Under the pieces are notes generated by a model. It searched no databases. It was given only the letters and a program-made list of their open reading frames with translations, and was not told the DNA's origin. A DNA stretch of 64,000 bases, taken from Bacteroidales bacterium (lineage in GTDB: Bacteria > Bacteroidota > Bacteroidia > Bacteroidales > P3). The DNA lies in the NCBI GenBank assembly GCA_017439185.1, contig JAFRTM010000012.1, positions 62,001-126,000 on the forward strand, in the 5' to 3' direction. Within the stretch, counting starts at the first letter, position 1. Every line of letters begins with the position of its first letter. The position numbers and the translations under genes were made by a program. Positions 1 to 9,700 of the stretch are shown piece by piece.

Positions 1-456
1 CAACTTGGTCACCTTGGTGCCGTTGTAGTAATAGTCCAGCACGGTTGTCTTCGCCCCTCCTTCATACTCCTCCACACGCATAAGCTTGTCGCCCTGGTAG
101 CTGTAGGTCCGGTAGTTTCCTTCGCCGCTGTTTGTCACCTGCATCAGCTTGTCGCCCTCGTAAACCAGCGTAGCCTCATTGGTCATGATGCCTTCGGTAT
201 TGTAATATTCCACCTTCATCAACTTCTCCCCTTCCCAAGTGCAACGCAACGCCAAGTGTTTCGCATTGACATCAGAATGGCGGATGTCGTAAGCCGGATA
301 TTCTATCAACGAGCTGTCCATGCTCCATATCTCCGAAATCTTCACCACACCGTTGTTTACCCCTCCGCTCGGGAGGTCGGTGCCGTTGTCTTTTCTGCAA
401 GAGAACATTGCCGTCATCAGCACGGCCATCATCAAAACTATTACTTTTTTATTCAT
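1..456 (-). CDS. Putative lipoprotein, partial (3' end outside window)
   Basis: The reading frame starts at ATG 454-456 and runs off the left edge after 152 codons. The N terminus MNKKVIVLMMAVLMTAMFSC is a short lipoprotein-type signal ending in Cys, so the protein is probably lipid-anchored and faces the periplasm or surface. The visible body has repeated Tyr/Gly-rich beta units of the form YEGDKLMQV, YQGDKLMRV and YYNGTKVTK, like the strand repeats of RHS/YD-type or MORN-like proteins. No family is recognised with certainty and no function can be given. It stands alone, with a large noncoding gap behind its start. Confidence 0.7.
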   Translation of the reverse strand, partial: MNKKVIVLMMAVLMTAMFSCRKDNGTDLPSGGVNNGVVKISEIWSMDSSLIEYPAYDIRHSDVNAKHLALRCTWEGEKLMKVEYYNTEGIMTNEATLVYEGDKLMQVTNSGEGNYRTYSYQGDKLMRVEEYEGGAKTTVLDYYYNGTKVTKL

Positions 457-1087
457 AATAATTAATGTATTTTCTATAATAACGCAAAAAACGCAGAAAT
501 ATTATACAGGGGGAAAAATTAAGTGATCGGTGGGCGGAAAGTTGAAAGTTGAGTAATGTTTTTTATCGGGCGGTCATATATAGAACCCCTTAAGTTGTTT
601 TTTCGGACACAGTTTTTTCGTTTTTTTCAAAAAAAGTTGGTGAATGTGGGTAATACTTGCTTAAAGGTTGGTTAATAGTTGATTAATACTTGGTTAATGT
701 TTTTATTCTTGTGGACAAAACATTATCTTATCTTGGCGTTACCCAAAACGGGAACAGTACGGGAGCAATAGGGGAGCAAAACCAATAGACTACTACAGGA
801 CCATCTGTCCGGTCATAAGTGTTCACTCCGGGAGGATAATTTCATGGTCCTAATGATTTTCCCTGACTTCGCCTCTCTCTCTCTTTTAAATAAGAGAGAG
901 GCGGTTTGACAATCAGACCAGCTGGAATTGGGCATGAAGGGACAGTCTGAAATGTTAAAAATGGAAAAAGTTTTGAAAAGTGTGTCCTAAAAAGAGGGTT
1001 GATGGGTTCTATATATGCAGGCCAGTGAAGTGGAACCGGGAAGAGTGGCCTGAGAGGTCTTTGAAATAACAGAAACAAATGGTTTGC
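457..1087. other. Intergenic region with MITE-like element
   Basis: A 630-base gap without a convincing gene. It contains the inverted-repeat element described separately (575-1017), an AT-rich part around 640-710 with several spaced copies of GGTTAATA/TGGTTAAT-like words, and a hairpin at 870-903 (CGCCTCTCTC arm with its complement) that lacks a T-run and so is not a clear terminator. Short open frames here have no signal peptide, domain or start context and are not called. Confidence 0.6.
575..1017. mobile_element. MITE-like element or IS remnant with ~42 bp imperfect terminal inverted repeats
   Basis: Reading inwards from the left (575-616) gives CATATATAGAACCC, then AA, TTTTT, GGACACA and TTTT. 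Reading inwards from the right on the opposite strand (1017 down to about 975) gives the same series of blocks: CATATATAGAACCC, AA, TTTTT, GGACACA, TTTT. The two ends are therefore imperfect terminal inverted repeats about 440 bp apart. Nothing between them looks like a transposase. This is the form of a non-autonomous insertion (MITE) or a gutted IS. I could not find an unambiguous target-site duplication. An alternative is a pair of inverted regulatory sites. Confidence 0.5.
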
Positions 1088-1705
1088 CTATTCGGCTGTC
1101 GGGGTTGTTACGGGCTTTTCTATGCGGTGGACCGGCGCCTTCTCCAGGCTCTCGAGTTTCTCCACCTTGCCCCGTTTCTCGAGCTTGTTGGGCAGCTGTT
1201 CGTTATGGAGGTGGAAGCTGCGGCCGTTGAGTTCGGCGGGCAACGGCTCGGGCGCCTCGCGGGTGGTGGCGTCCATAAGGCCGTCTTTCTCCATCTCCAG
1301 GAGTTTGGCCATGGCCTCGTTGGCGGGGGCCACGAGCTTGGTGCAGGGGTCTGCCTTGGCGTCAACCGACACAGCTAGGTTGTCGAGGGACTGGAGCTCG
1401 CCCTCCTTTATCATCGGCAGCCACACCGCCGCCAGGTCTATGTCGGCCTCGTAAGGGCTTCCCTTCGCGATATCCTCCCCGACGATATGCACCATGTCTT
1501 CCTTCACCGTCATCTCCGAGATATGGACGTATACCAGCTTGTCCTTGGCGCAGCACCCGCAATACTGCACGAAAGTGTTGTGCTGCCGCAGGAGGCGCAG
1601 CGCCTTGGCCGACTGCTCGGGGGTAAGATGGCGCATCTCCTGTGCCCACATCATCGCAGGCAACAGGAGAAGCGTCATTCCTATGAGGAAAAATCTCTTT
1701 TGCAT
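1088..1705 (-). CDS. Secreted hypothetical protein with CGCC motif
   Basis: 205 residues with a clear signal peptide (hydrophobic FFLIGMTLLLLPAMMWAQ, cleavage likely after AQ), so periplasmic or exported. The mature part has a CGCC motif near residue 49 that could bind metal or form a disulfide, and a charged C-terminal tail rich in Lys/Glu. It starts 9 bases after the stop of the PepSY-like gene at 1715 and is almost certainly co-transcribed with it. No family recognised and no function inferred beyond an envelope location. Confidence 0.7.
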   Translation of the reverse strand: MQKRFFLIGMTLLLLPAMMWAQEMRHLTPEQSAKALRLLRQHNTFVQYCGCCAKDKLVYVHISEMTVKEDMVHIVGEDIAKGSPYEADIDLAAVWLPMIKEGELQSLDNLAVSVDAKADPCTKLVAPANEAMAKLLEMEKDGLMDATTREAPEPLPAELNGRSFHLHNEQLPNKLEKRGKVEKLESLEKAPVHRIEKPVTTPTAE

Positions 1706-1714
1706 AACAGATGG

Positions 1715-2731
1715 TTACTGTATGTCGTACTCGTCGAGAGGAGCGGCGAGGAGGCCGATGAACTTGGCCGAGTTGTCGAACTCCATGCGGGTGTATTTGG
1801 GTTTCTTGACACCTTTCACCTTCTGGCTCACCACGACGTAGGTGTAGGGCTTGGGTTTCTTGCCGGTGGTCTCGTCACGGTACTTGGAGTCGTACTCGTA
1901 AACGACCATCTTCTCCACCTTGTATTTCTCGCCTTTGTATTTCTCGTTGAGATATTTTATGATGGCGTTGGTGTAACGTTCCTTGGGGAGGACCTTGCCG
2001 GTCATGACGGCCTTCTCGGTATTGGTGTTATAGACCGCCTCGAACTGTATCTTCTGGTTGTTGGAGTAGTAGGCCACAAACTGCTCGGAGCCGCGCTTTA
2101 CCCAGTCGGGGCCCTGGCTGATACGTGCGGGAGGGACCTTCTTGGTGAAGGCAGCCACTATGCCGTTGGAGGGAGCCTCTTTGGGCGACGAAGCCATGTC
2201 CTCTTCGGGTTTGGGGCGTTTCTTGAGGTCACGATCCTCGGGGTTGTTGCGGGCATAGTAGTCGGCTTTCACCTCGTCGGGGTCGGGAGCATTGCTCTTC
2301 ATGAGCTTTCCGCGAGTGTCGAAGACCATCTCGCAATCTTCGGCGCCGACTCCCTTGCGGACCACTATCATGCGGTAGTAGTTGTCGCCGCTCATCTCCT
2401 CGACATAGTCGATGTTCTTGATGCGGTAGCCGGGATAGTTATTGACGAAATAGGTGTTCATCAGCGTGGGGCACTCCTTGATTTCCGTGGGGAAAGTGGA
2501 ATACTGCCAGTCGCCGTTGTCGGTGAAATAGCTGCGACCCGGCTGGCCGTCGATCACTATGTCGGCGATATACTGACCCGGAGCCTGGTACCAGGTTTTC
2601 ACCTTGTAGGCTTCGTAGGTCTTCTCCAGGGAGAGAAGCACCGATTTGGGCACGTCAGTTTCTTTGATCTTGGTCTGTGCGCTCACGAAGAAAGGAAGGC
2701 ACAACACAATGAGGAAAACTAATCTTTTCAT
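1715..2731 (-). CDS. PepSY-like secreted protein
   Basis: 338 residues from the chosen start (MKRLVFLIVLCLPFFVSAQ), which gives a clean signal peptide; an in-frame ATG eight codons upstream would put a polar tail before it and is less likely. The mature protein has repeats typical of the Bacteroidetes PepSY-like/DUF2874 group: a helix with VPKSVLLSLEKTY followed by strands with W/Y residues (VKTWYQAPGQYIADIVIDG, then a GDWQYS strand), again near residues 115-150 and 240-330. These proteins are exported and their role is not settled. It lies 73 bases behind purA and directly before the CGCC-motif gene. Family assignment is by pattern and moderately secure. Confidence 0.65.
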   Translation of the reverse strand: MKRLVFLIVLCLPFFVSAQTKIKETDVPKSVLLSLEKTYEAYKVKTWYQAPGQYIADIVIDGQPGRSYFTDNGDWQYSTFPTEIKECPTLMNTYFVNNYPGYRIKNIDYVEEMSGDNYYRMIVVRKGVGAEDCEMVFDTRGKLMKSNAPDPDEVKADYYARNNPEDRDLKKRPKPEEDMASSPKEAPSNGIVAAFTKKVPPARISQGPDWVKRGSEQFVAYYSNNQKIQFEAVYNTNTEKAVMTGKVLPKERYTNAIIKYLNEKYKGEKYKVEKMVVYEYDSKYRDETTGKKPKPYTYVVVSQKVKGVKKPKYTRMEFDNSAKFIGLLAAPLDEYDIQ

Positions 2732-2804
2732 ATCTCGATATTTGTTTGTTATCAATTTGTACCCCTGAGGGCTTTATTCTTGCATTTTTCTTTGTTAATA
2801 TTTC

Positions 2805-4097
2805 CTATTTGAAGAGGACATCCTTGCGGTCGGGAGAGATGGACACCGCCATGATGTTGACTCCCGTGATCTTCTCTATGGTGTAGAGGTAGTGGAGCAA
2901 CTGGGCGGGCAACTCGTCGTATTTGGTAGCCTTGGAGAGTTCCTGTTTCCAACCGGGGAAGGACTCCAGCACCGGGGTAATCTCCACCGAGTTGAACTCG
3001 AAGGGGATCTCGTCGGTAGGCTGCCCATCGATCATATAGTGGGTGCACATCTTGACCTCCTCGAAGTCGTTCATCACGTCGGGCTTGGTGACGAAGAGGT
3101 CGGTGACGCCGTTGAGCATGCAGGCATAGCGGAGGGCCGGTATGTCGATCCAGCCGCAGCGGCGCGAGCGGCCAGTGGTGGCTCCGTATTCGTGGCCTAT
3201 CTGGCAGAGTTTGGCACCCGTCTCGTCGAACAGCTCGGTCGGGAACGGGCCTGCACCCACACGGGTACAATAGGCCTTGGTGATACCCATCACACGACCT
3301 ATGCGGGAGGGGGCGACACCCAATCCCGAGCACACGCCGGCGGTGATGGTGCTGGAAGAGGTCACAAAAGGATAGGAGCCGAAGTCGATGTCGAGCATAG
3401 AGCCCTGAGCCCCTTCGGCCAGAACCTTCTTGCCCTCGTCGAGGCAGCGGTTGATGAAATACTCGCTGTTGATGAACTTGAACTGCTTGAGAGTCTCGAG
3501 CGACTGCATCCAGAGAGCTTCGTACTCGTCGAGCGACATGCCGTCGATACGGAACGAGGTAATGTCGAAGTTGAGCGTATGGGCCATCTGGAGGTGCTGG
3601 ACCTTCAGGAGCTCATAATGCTCACGGAAGTCGAACTGAGTGATATCCCCCACCCTTATGCCGGTACGGGCGATCTTGTCGGTATAGGCCGGGCCTATGC
3701 CTTTGAGGGTGGAGCCGATCTTGGCGTTGCCCTTGGCCTGTTCGTTTGCAGCGTCGAGCATACGATGGCTGGGGAGTATCAGATGGGCTTTCTTGGATAT
3801 ATAGAGGTTGTGGGTAGGTTCGATGCCTTTCTCCTTCAGAGCATCGACCTCCTGCATAAAGATGCGCGGCTCAATCAGGACTCCGTTGCCGATGACGTTG
3901 ATCTTCTGCTTGTGGAAGATTCCCGACGGAATGATGTGCAGGACATGCTTGATGCCTTCAAATTCCAAAGTGTGTCCGGCATTGGGACCGCCCTGGAATC
4001 GTGCAATCACATCATACTGTGGAGTCAGGACATCCACCACCTTGCCTTTTCCTTCGTCACCCCACTGGAGACCCAATAATACATCAACTTTACTCAT
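2805..4097 (-). CDS. purA: Adenylosuccinate synthetase
   Basis: 430 residues, the family's usual length. PurA joins IMP and aspartate using GTP to give adenylosuccinate, the first committed step of AMP synthesis, in the cytosol. The start MSKVDVLLGLQWGDEGKGK was chosen because the glycine-rich P-loop (GDEGKGK) sits at residues 12-18 as in known PurA; the longer frame adds 18 unrelated residues. Further conserved segments are GPNAGHT near residue 38, GIGPAY, the GTP/IMP loop region TTGRSRRCGW, and TKPDV near the guanine site. A near-consensus promoter lies at 4177-4185. The gene is followed by the PepSY-like gene. Confidence 0.97.
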   Translation of the reverse strand: MSKVDVLLGLQWGDEGKGKVVDVLTPQYDVIARFQGGPNAGHTLEFEGIKHVLHIIPSGIFHKQKINVIGNGVLIEPRIFMQEVDALKEKGIEPTHNLYISKKAHLILPSHRMLDAANEQAKGNAKIGSTLKGIGPAYTDKIARTGIRVGDITQFDFREHYELLKVQHLQMAHTLNFDITSFRIDGMSLDEYEALWMQSLETLKQFKFINSEYFINRCLDEGKKVLAEGAQGSMLDIDFGSYPFVTSSSTITAGVCSGLGVAPSRIGRVMGITKAYCTRVGAGPFPTELFDETGAKLCQIGHEYGATTGRSRRCGWIDIPALRYACMLNGVTDLFVTKPDVMNDFEEVKMCTHYMIDGQPTDEIPFEFNSVEITPVLESFPGWKQELSKATKYDELPAQLLHYLYTIEKITGVNIMAVSISPDRKDVLFK

Positions 4098-4176
4098 TGT
4101 CTTATTTTGTGTTATCTTGTTTATTCTTTGTCGGTTGCGTTGAAAACGCACTATATTTTGCTCTTTCTTTCAGATT

Positions 4177-4185
4177 GCGAAGTTA
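4177..4185 (-). promoter_or_regulatory. Predicted purA promoter -7 element
   Basis: On the minus strand TAACTTCGC, one base off the Bacteroidetes TAnnTTTGC consensus, about 80 bases before the purA start. Weak call. Confidence 0.35.
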
Positions 4186-4264
4186 GTACTTTTTATTTAA
4201 CTGCCAGAGTGTTGCTGCGAGAATTTATCAACAATCGACTTGCAATAGCTCCCATCTTACTGTT

Positions 4265-4870
4265 TTAGTGGTTCTTAAACCATTCAACAAATTCCGGCAG
4301 GTCGTCGAGGCTCTTGAAGCCCTCCTTGAACGGCTCGGCAGGAACCGGACAGGTGTCGAAATAACCTAGCAGCGTGGCGCAGTCGAACTCGCCCAGAAGA
4401 GCCTCGAGGGTGGCATAAACCCCCACCAGCTGGTCTTCGTCGTCGGGGAGGCAGTCTTTCAGCGCTATGCGCAGTCCCATCATATCGGGCGACTCCTCGT
4501 TTTCGAGCTCGGTGAAGTACATCTCGCTGGTGTTGAAATGATACTTGTCGAAAGTCACCTTGAGGCGTTTGCCCTGCGGCTGTTTGAACGCCACGAACTC
4601 CCACCAGTCGATATCGGGGGCCTGCTCCACGAGGTCGCTGACTTTGCCGAAGAGGTCGAGGTCCCCCTCGGCCGAGACGGTGAGGGTGCGGCCCGACGGA
4701 GTCGGCTCGCTTATCTCGAAGGAGAGGTCGGGACAATAGCTGTCGAGCTCGCCCTGCAGGGCTTCGAGCAGGTTACGGCTCTCCTCGTCGGTGAGGTCGT
4801 TGAGCATTGTCATCTGCTCGCTATGCTGCAGAAACCAATTCCAGAATTTTTCTATCTTGCTATCGTTCAT
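4265..4870 (-). CDS. Conserved hypothetical acidic cytosolic protein
   Basis: 201 residues, no signal peptide or membrane segment, very acidic. It begins KIEKFWNWFLQHSEQM and carries ITFD/KVTFDK-type strands and a C-terminal LPEFVEWFKNH. The pattern (FWxWF, then an LLEALQxxLDxYCPxLxFEI block) recurs in uncharacterised Bacteroidetes proteins as I remember them, but I cannot tie it to a named family. It begins 13 bases after the stop of murB, forming the last gene of the lipoprotein-murB-hypothetical operon. No function inferred. Confidence 0.65.
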   Translation of the reverse strand: MNDSKIEKFWNWFLQHSEQMTMLNDLTDEESRNLLEALQGELDSYCPDLSFEISEPTPSGRTLTVSAEGDLDLFGKVSDLVEQAPDIDWWEFVAFKQPQGKRLKVTFDKYHFNTSEMYFTELENEESPDMMGLRIALKDCLPDDEDQLVGVYATLEALLGEFDCATLLGYFDTCPVPAEPFKEGFKSLDDLPEFVEWFKNH

Positions 4871-4883
4871 AATGCTTTATTCT

Positions 4884-5891
4884 CTACTCTTCTACAAATA
4901 TCGTTTCCGGCTCCAACGTCACTCCATATTTCCGACATACATCGCCGGCCACTTCCTTAGCCAACAGCCTTACCTCTTCGCCGGTGCATCCGCCGTGGTT
5001 CACGAGCACCAGAGCCTGCTTCTCATAGACCCCACAGCGGCCGAGAGTGCGACCCTTCCAGCCTGCACGGTCGATCAGCCAGCCGGCAGCCAGTTTGTAG
5101 CCTTCCGCCACGGGAAAGGCCACCATATCGGGATACTGAGCCTTGAGCTGCTCATATTTTTCAGCGGCGACCACCGGATTCTTGAAGAAACTTCCGGCGC
5201 TGCCTTTCTCCTCGGGACGTGGGAGTTTCGACCAACGGGTCTCCTCGATGGCGGCGACCATCTCGGTGGCGGTGGGCGTATGTCCCAGACGCTCCACTAT
5301 GGAAGCCACCGCGGAATAGGAGGTATTGGGCTCGTAGGTGCGAGACAGGCAAAAGGTGACGCTGCCCACGATAAATTCCCGATGTTTGAAGAGGCTGTCG
5401 CGATAAGCGAAGTCGCACGATTGATTGTCGAGTTGCAACCAGCTGCCGCTGTCCTTGTCGAACGCCGTGACTTTCGTTATCACCTCTGAGACCTCGGCGC
5501 CGTAGGCTCCTATATTGCCCACTGCCGCAGCTCCTACCGTGCCGGGAATGGCCACCAGGTTCTCCAACCCGTGCCACCCCGAAGCCACACAATGCTTTAC
5601 GAACGAGTCCCACACTTCGCCAGCCTCGACTTCGACCTCCACCTTGCCGTCTGTATCGGACAGCACGCGAAGGCCTTTGTTTCTCATCAGTATGGCTGTG
5701 CCACTGTAGCTGTCGGGCAGCAGCACATTGCTTCCTCCGCCGAGCACCAGGTGCTTGCCGTTCAGCAGTCCCCTGGCATAGAACTGCGCGATGTCGGAGC
5801 GGTCCGACACCGTGACAACCTTTGCCGCCCGGCAGTCGATGCCGAAGGTGTTGCTGTCTTTCAAGCTGGTATGTTCCTCGACGGTAAGCAT
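4884..5891 (-). CDS. murB: UDP-N-acetylenolpyruvoylglucosamine reductase
   Basis: 335 residues. MurB reduces UDP-GlcNAc-enolpyruvate to UDP-MurNAc with NADPH and FAD, an early cytosolic step of peptidoglycan synthesis. Seen: LGGGSNVLL in the FAD-binding domain near residue 51, the IPGTVGAAAVGNIGAYGAE segment near 115-133, YRDSLFK, and the catalytic-serine region GSAGSFFKNPVV near 231, followed by AAGWLIDRAGWKG. The length and presence of the YRDSLFK region match the type I (E. coli-like) form. It begins 14 bases after a small lipoprotein gene and is followed after 13 bases by a hypothetical gene, so the three share an operon. Confidence 0.96.
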   Translation of the reverse strand: MLTVEEHTSLKDSNTFGIDCRAAKVVTVSDRSDIAQFYARGLLNGKHLVLGGGSNVLLPDSYSGTAILMRNKGLRVLSDTDGKVEVEVEAGEVWDSFVKHCVASGWHGLENLVAIPGTVGAAAVGNIGAYGAEVSEVITKVTAFDKDSGSWLQLDNQSCDFAYRDSLFKHREFIVGSVTFCLSRTYEPNTSYSAVASIVERLGHTPTATEMVAAIEETRWSKLPRPEEKGSAGSFFKNPVVAAEKYEQLKAQYPDMVAFPVAEGYKLAAGWLIDRAGWKGRTLGRCGVYEKQALVLVNHGGCTGEEVRLLAKEVAGDVCRKYGVTLEPETIFVEE

Positions 5892-5905
5892 CGCGACAAA
5901 CTCAA

Positions 5906-6394
5906 TTAGCGACGGTGGATGAACTTGATATAACGTCTGACGGGACGGTTTTCCACCGAGTCGTCAATGGATATCTCGAGCCAACGGCCAGTGAGCTTCT
6001 CGAGGTCGTAGATACGAGAGCCCAAGGTGAGCGTATTGTCGGAGAGGGCATAGGTGGTGGTGTCGCGGCCCAGGTTGTTGCACAGGTTGCCGATAGCCTC
6101 GCGCAGGCTGTCGGTGAGGTCTGCCGGCGGAATGTGAAGGAGTGCGTTGTCGTTGCCGACGCTGATGAACACGGTGTCTTCGCCCTGGAAGAGGAGTGTC
6201 ACAGCACTGTCGGTAGCGTTGCGCTCGCCACCCGTTTCGTCGGTAAAGGTTATCGTGTGATGAGCCTGCTGCCAAAGTCCTTGAATCGTTTTCTCTTTGG
6301 AGCAGCCCTGGACGGTAAGAATCAACACGATAGCTGCTGCCGCAAGCAACGTGCAGCCCAAAATGCCGAAGTTATTGTTTTGTCCTTTTTTCAT
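5906..6394 (-). CDS. Small lipoprotein (lipocalin-like size, unknown role)
   Basis: 162 residues. A long hydrophobic N-terminal segment ends in the lipobox VQGC, so the protein is predicted to be lipid-anchored. The mature part contains IQGLWQQAHHTITF, alternate beta strands and DLEKLTGRWLEISID, the repeated GxW strand pattern typical of small calycin/lipocalin-like beta barrels; that fold is an inference. First gene of the operon with murB and preceded by a good promoter at 6421-6429. Confidence 0.65.
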   Translation of the reverse strand: MKKGQNNNFGILGCTLLAAAAIVLILTVQGCSKEKTIQGLWQQAHHTITFTDETGGERNATDSAVTLLFQGEDTVFISVGNDNALLHIPPADLTDSLREAIGNLCNNLGRDTTTYALSDNTLTLGSRIYDLEKLTGRWLEISIDDSVENRPVRRYIKFIHRR

Positions 6395-6420
6395 ATTCTA
6401 TGGCCATTATATTTTGCGGT

Positions 6421-6429
6421 GCAAAGATA
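6421..6429 (-). promoter_or_regulatory. Promoter -7 element for the lipoprotein-murB operon
   Basis: Perfect TATCTTTGC on the minus strand, 27 bases before the ATG at 6394, in an AT-rich setting. Matches the Bacteroidetes sigma-ABfr -7 consensus. Confidence 0.7.
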
Positions 6430-6761
6430 CGATTTTTTTTTAGAATATTATATATATGATACAATATTTTTTTTTAGAGACTGACTGCCAGCATATTGCA
6501 ATACGCCCAACTTGCACTTTACACCTTCTGCCGCACCGGATTCGGGGCGGTTTTCGGATAATTGCAGGTTAAAGGCAACTAGGAGGCAAGTTAAGGGTAA
6601 AGCAAGGGTAAAGTCGGGAAAACTTTGTGTCCCGTTTTGGGTTTCTTATTTAATCACATCTTGCAGAAGAATATGGCAAACAAAACGGGTGCTATAACAA
6701 AAGAGGACCCGCTTTTCGGCAGGCCCTCTCTTTCTTTGGAATGTTCCGAATAATCACCGGA
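6430..6761. other. Intergenic region
   Basis: Between the operon promoter and the end of the oxidoreductase gene. It holds a GGGTAAAG-rich stretch around 6590-6615 and a terminator at 6699-6729. No gene seen. Confidence 0.5.
6699..6729 (-). terminator. Rho-independent terminator of the oxidoreductase gene
   Basis: On the minus strand AGAGGGCCTGC pairs with GCGGGTCCTCT (11 bp including two G-U pairs, loop CGAAAA) and is followed by TTTTGTTAT. It lies 33 bases after the stop of the gene at 6762. Confidence 0.7.
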
Positions 6762-9700
6762 CTACTTGAAGGCGTTTTCGCTGAGTCCTTTACCGCCAAG
6801 TTTGAGGTCTTCCATATATGACGGAACTTCGTGTCCGAGATATTTCTCGACATAAAGCTTGGCGAGATACTGACCGAGCATGAATCCGTGGCCGCGAAGT
6901 CCTACGAGGAGACCCACCTCGGGATCTACGATATAGCGCGGCTCGGTGTACCATCCGGCCCATACGGCGTGGAATCCCACCTCGCGGAGGTTGGGTATCC
7001 ACTCGGAGAACACCTCGCTGACTATCTCGAGGAACTCTTTGCTGTTGTATTTCAGCGACTGACGGGCCTCGTAGCTGTCGCAGTCGGGCGAAGCGCAGCC
7101 GATTATCTGGCCGGTATGCAGGAACTGCTGGCCATAGACGGCGCTGAAGCCTTTGTAGTGGCGGCGGTCGATGATCATGTCAAGGGCGTCGCCGTTGACT
7201 CCCATCATCGGCAGACGACGGGTTATGAAGGCCTGGTGTTTGACAGGATAGAGACCGGTGTCGATACCGAGCTGGTCGGTGAAGCGCTCGGCACCCCAAC
7301 CCATGGCGTTGACGAAGTGCTCGCAGTCGAACTCTATATATTCTCCGGTATGGGTGCGCACCAAGGCAAGCACGCGGCTGCCGTTCTTCTGTACGTGGAG
7401 CAGCTCGCAGTCCTCGAAGAGACGTCCGCCGTGTTGCTGGGCTATGCCGCGGATGTAGTCGATCACACGTCCGGGAGAGGCCTGCCAGCAGTCGCGCGTC
7501 ATCAAGGCGTGGGTATAGGTGGTCTTGGTGTCGTCCCAGAGGGGCGAGATCTCTTTCTTGAAGTCTTTGCGCTCTACCATATAGGCGTCGCTCCAAGCCC
7601 TCGAAGCGTCGAGCGACTTGTAGGTCGCCTCGTCGTGGACGAGGTTCACGTAGCGCGTGGGCTTGTAGTTGATATTGTGGACCGATTGTATCTGTTTGAA
7701 GATTTCGTGGTTGTGGACAGCGATATCTGCAATGTCGGGATTGGAGAACGCCGGACGGCCTCCACCGATATTGCGCCAGGAGGCTCCGCGGCTGTAGTTG
7801 ATGAGCACCGGATTCTTGCCCGCTTCGGCAAAATAACGGAACAGTCCGCTACCGGCTATTCCGCCTCCGGCGATGAGCACCGCCACCTGCTCGCGTTTCA
7901 CATTGTTGGCTTTCGGGAACACAAAGACCTCTTTGGTCTTCTCGTTATAGACGTCGCCGAGGGTCACCTGGCTGGCCAACGGAGCACGCGGAGTGGCATC
8001 GCCTACCACCTCAATGCCATAGGAACGGAGAACCTGACGGGCACGCGGTATGCACCTCTTTCCACGGCAGGGGCCCATTCCCATGCGGGTGATGTGCTTC
8101 AACTCATCAACCGAGATATATTTGCGCTCGCCGACTGCCTTCAGCAGGTCTTCAACCGTAACGTCCTCGCAGTGGCAGACATACGACTTGCCATCGACTT
8201 TTGCCTCTTTGCTCTCCAATTTCAGCGGCTCGGGGTAACGGTCTTTGGCGATAAAGCCTTTGACGTCGGTCATCTCGTGGCCGTCCAGCTTGCTCACCTT
8301 CACCCTTGCCACATTGGTCTTGTTGGCCTTCTTGAGAATCTTTTCTATCACAGCTTCGCCCACCTTGGCTCCGTTATTGTCCACCAAGAACACTTCGGTG
8401 CCTTCGGCGATATCGTATTCTATCGGCAGGAAGCACCACTGTTTCTCGAGGTTATAGCCGAAGATGGCTAGTCCGGGGCATTGATAGACGCATTCCATAC
8501 AGCCTATGCACTTGTCGTAATCCACCGTCGGGGTCGACGAGGTAGTCGGTTTGGTGATGGCTCCCTGTGGGCATGCAAACGAGCAGGGGTTGCAGGCAAA
8601 GCCGTAGAGGCAGTCCATCTGCACGAAGGGTTTGAGCTTCATACGCTCGGGAGTAGGCAGGTTGGGCTTCTCGAGAATTCTCACGGGATGCTGCTGCGAG
8701 TCTATATACTGGCGGGAAATCTCCAGGTAGTCGTCGTAGTTGAACCGGAGTCCCATGTTCTGTGCCACTTCGTAGGCTGCCTGCTTGCCGCGGAGGACAG
8801 CACTCGTGCCTTCTCCTATACGCACCGCATCGCCCACTCCGTAGGTATAAAGGCCAAACACGTCTTTGCCCTTGGTCAGGAGCTGGTTGTCGGGCACCAG
8901 TCCGGTGCAGATGTTTATTATGTCTATTCCTTCAAGCACCTGCTCGGTTCCCGGTATTGCTTTGAAGTTCTCGCATTTTGCTATCACTGCGCCCACCACT
9001 CCTGTGCGGTCGGCGTTGGGGATGGCCTTCACCAGCGTGTAGCCGGTCATGATGGGAATGCCGAGACGCCGTACCCTGTTAGCCTGCACCGGGAATCCTC
9101 CCTCTCTTGGCATCGCCTCTATGATGGCGCAGATGTGGGCTCCCGCCTGCATTCCTTGATAGGAGGTCAGGTAGCCGATGTTTCCGGCTCCTACGGTCAG
9201 CACTTTCTTGCCCAAGAGGGTGTGCTCCTGGTTCATCATCTTTTGGAACACGGCGGCAGTATAAACTCCCGGCACGTCGTCGTTCTCAAAGGTCGGCATG
9301 AACGGCACAGCTCCGGTGGCCACCACCAAGTGCTCTGCATCGACATAAGCCATCTCCTGTGTTGCAATGTTCTTTATCGCTATGCGTTTGCCTTCCAGCA
9401 GGTCCCATACTGTGTAGTTGAGCAATATGCCTTCCTGGCTCTCGCCGGCCAAGGTCTTGGCGATGTCGAATCCTCTCATGCCGCCGAATTTCTTCTGCTT
9501 CTCGAAGAAGAAGAACTGGTGGGTCTGCATATTGAACTGGCCACCGATCCTGGCGTTGTTGTCTATCACCAGGTTGTCTATACCGAAGGCGTTCAGTTGC
9601 TCGCGACAGGCGAGACCGGCAGGGCCGGCTCCGATGATCGCCACCTTGGTTTTGTAGATCTTCACCTCGCGTGGCTGCTCTCCTTCCGCCGACGGCATAA

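Noticed and set aside
870..903. Hairpin as a terminator
   Set aside because: Stem is plain but neither side has a T-run and no gene ends nearby.
842..1078. Short minus-strand frame between the MITE-like element and 1088
   Set aside because: It lies across the right inverted repeat and the 870-903 hairpin and shows no coding features.
1487..2722. 411-codon open frame on the plus strand opposite the PepSY-like and CGCC genes
   Set aside because: It is an antisense shadow of the two signal-peptide genes on the minus strand, with no start context, signal peptide or domain. The same holds for long frames at 2892-4079, 6831-8471, 8481-9962, 19923-21407, 31900-33078, 36638-38236, 46464-47801 and 53979-55118.
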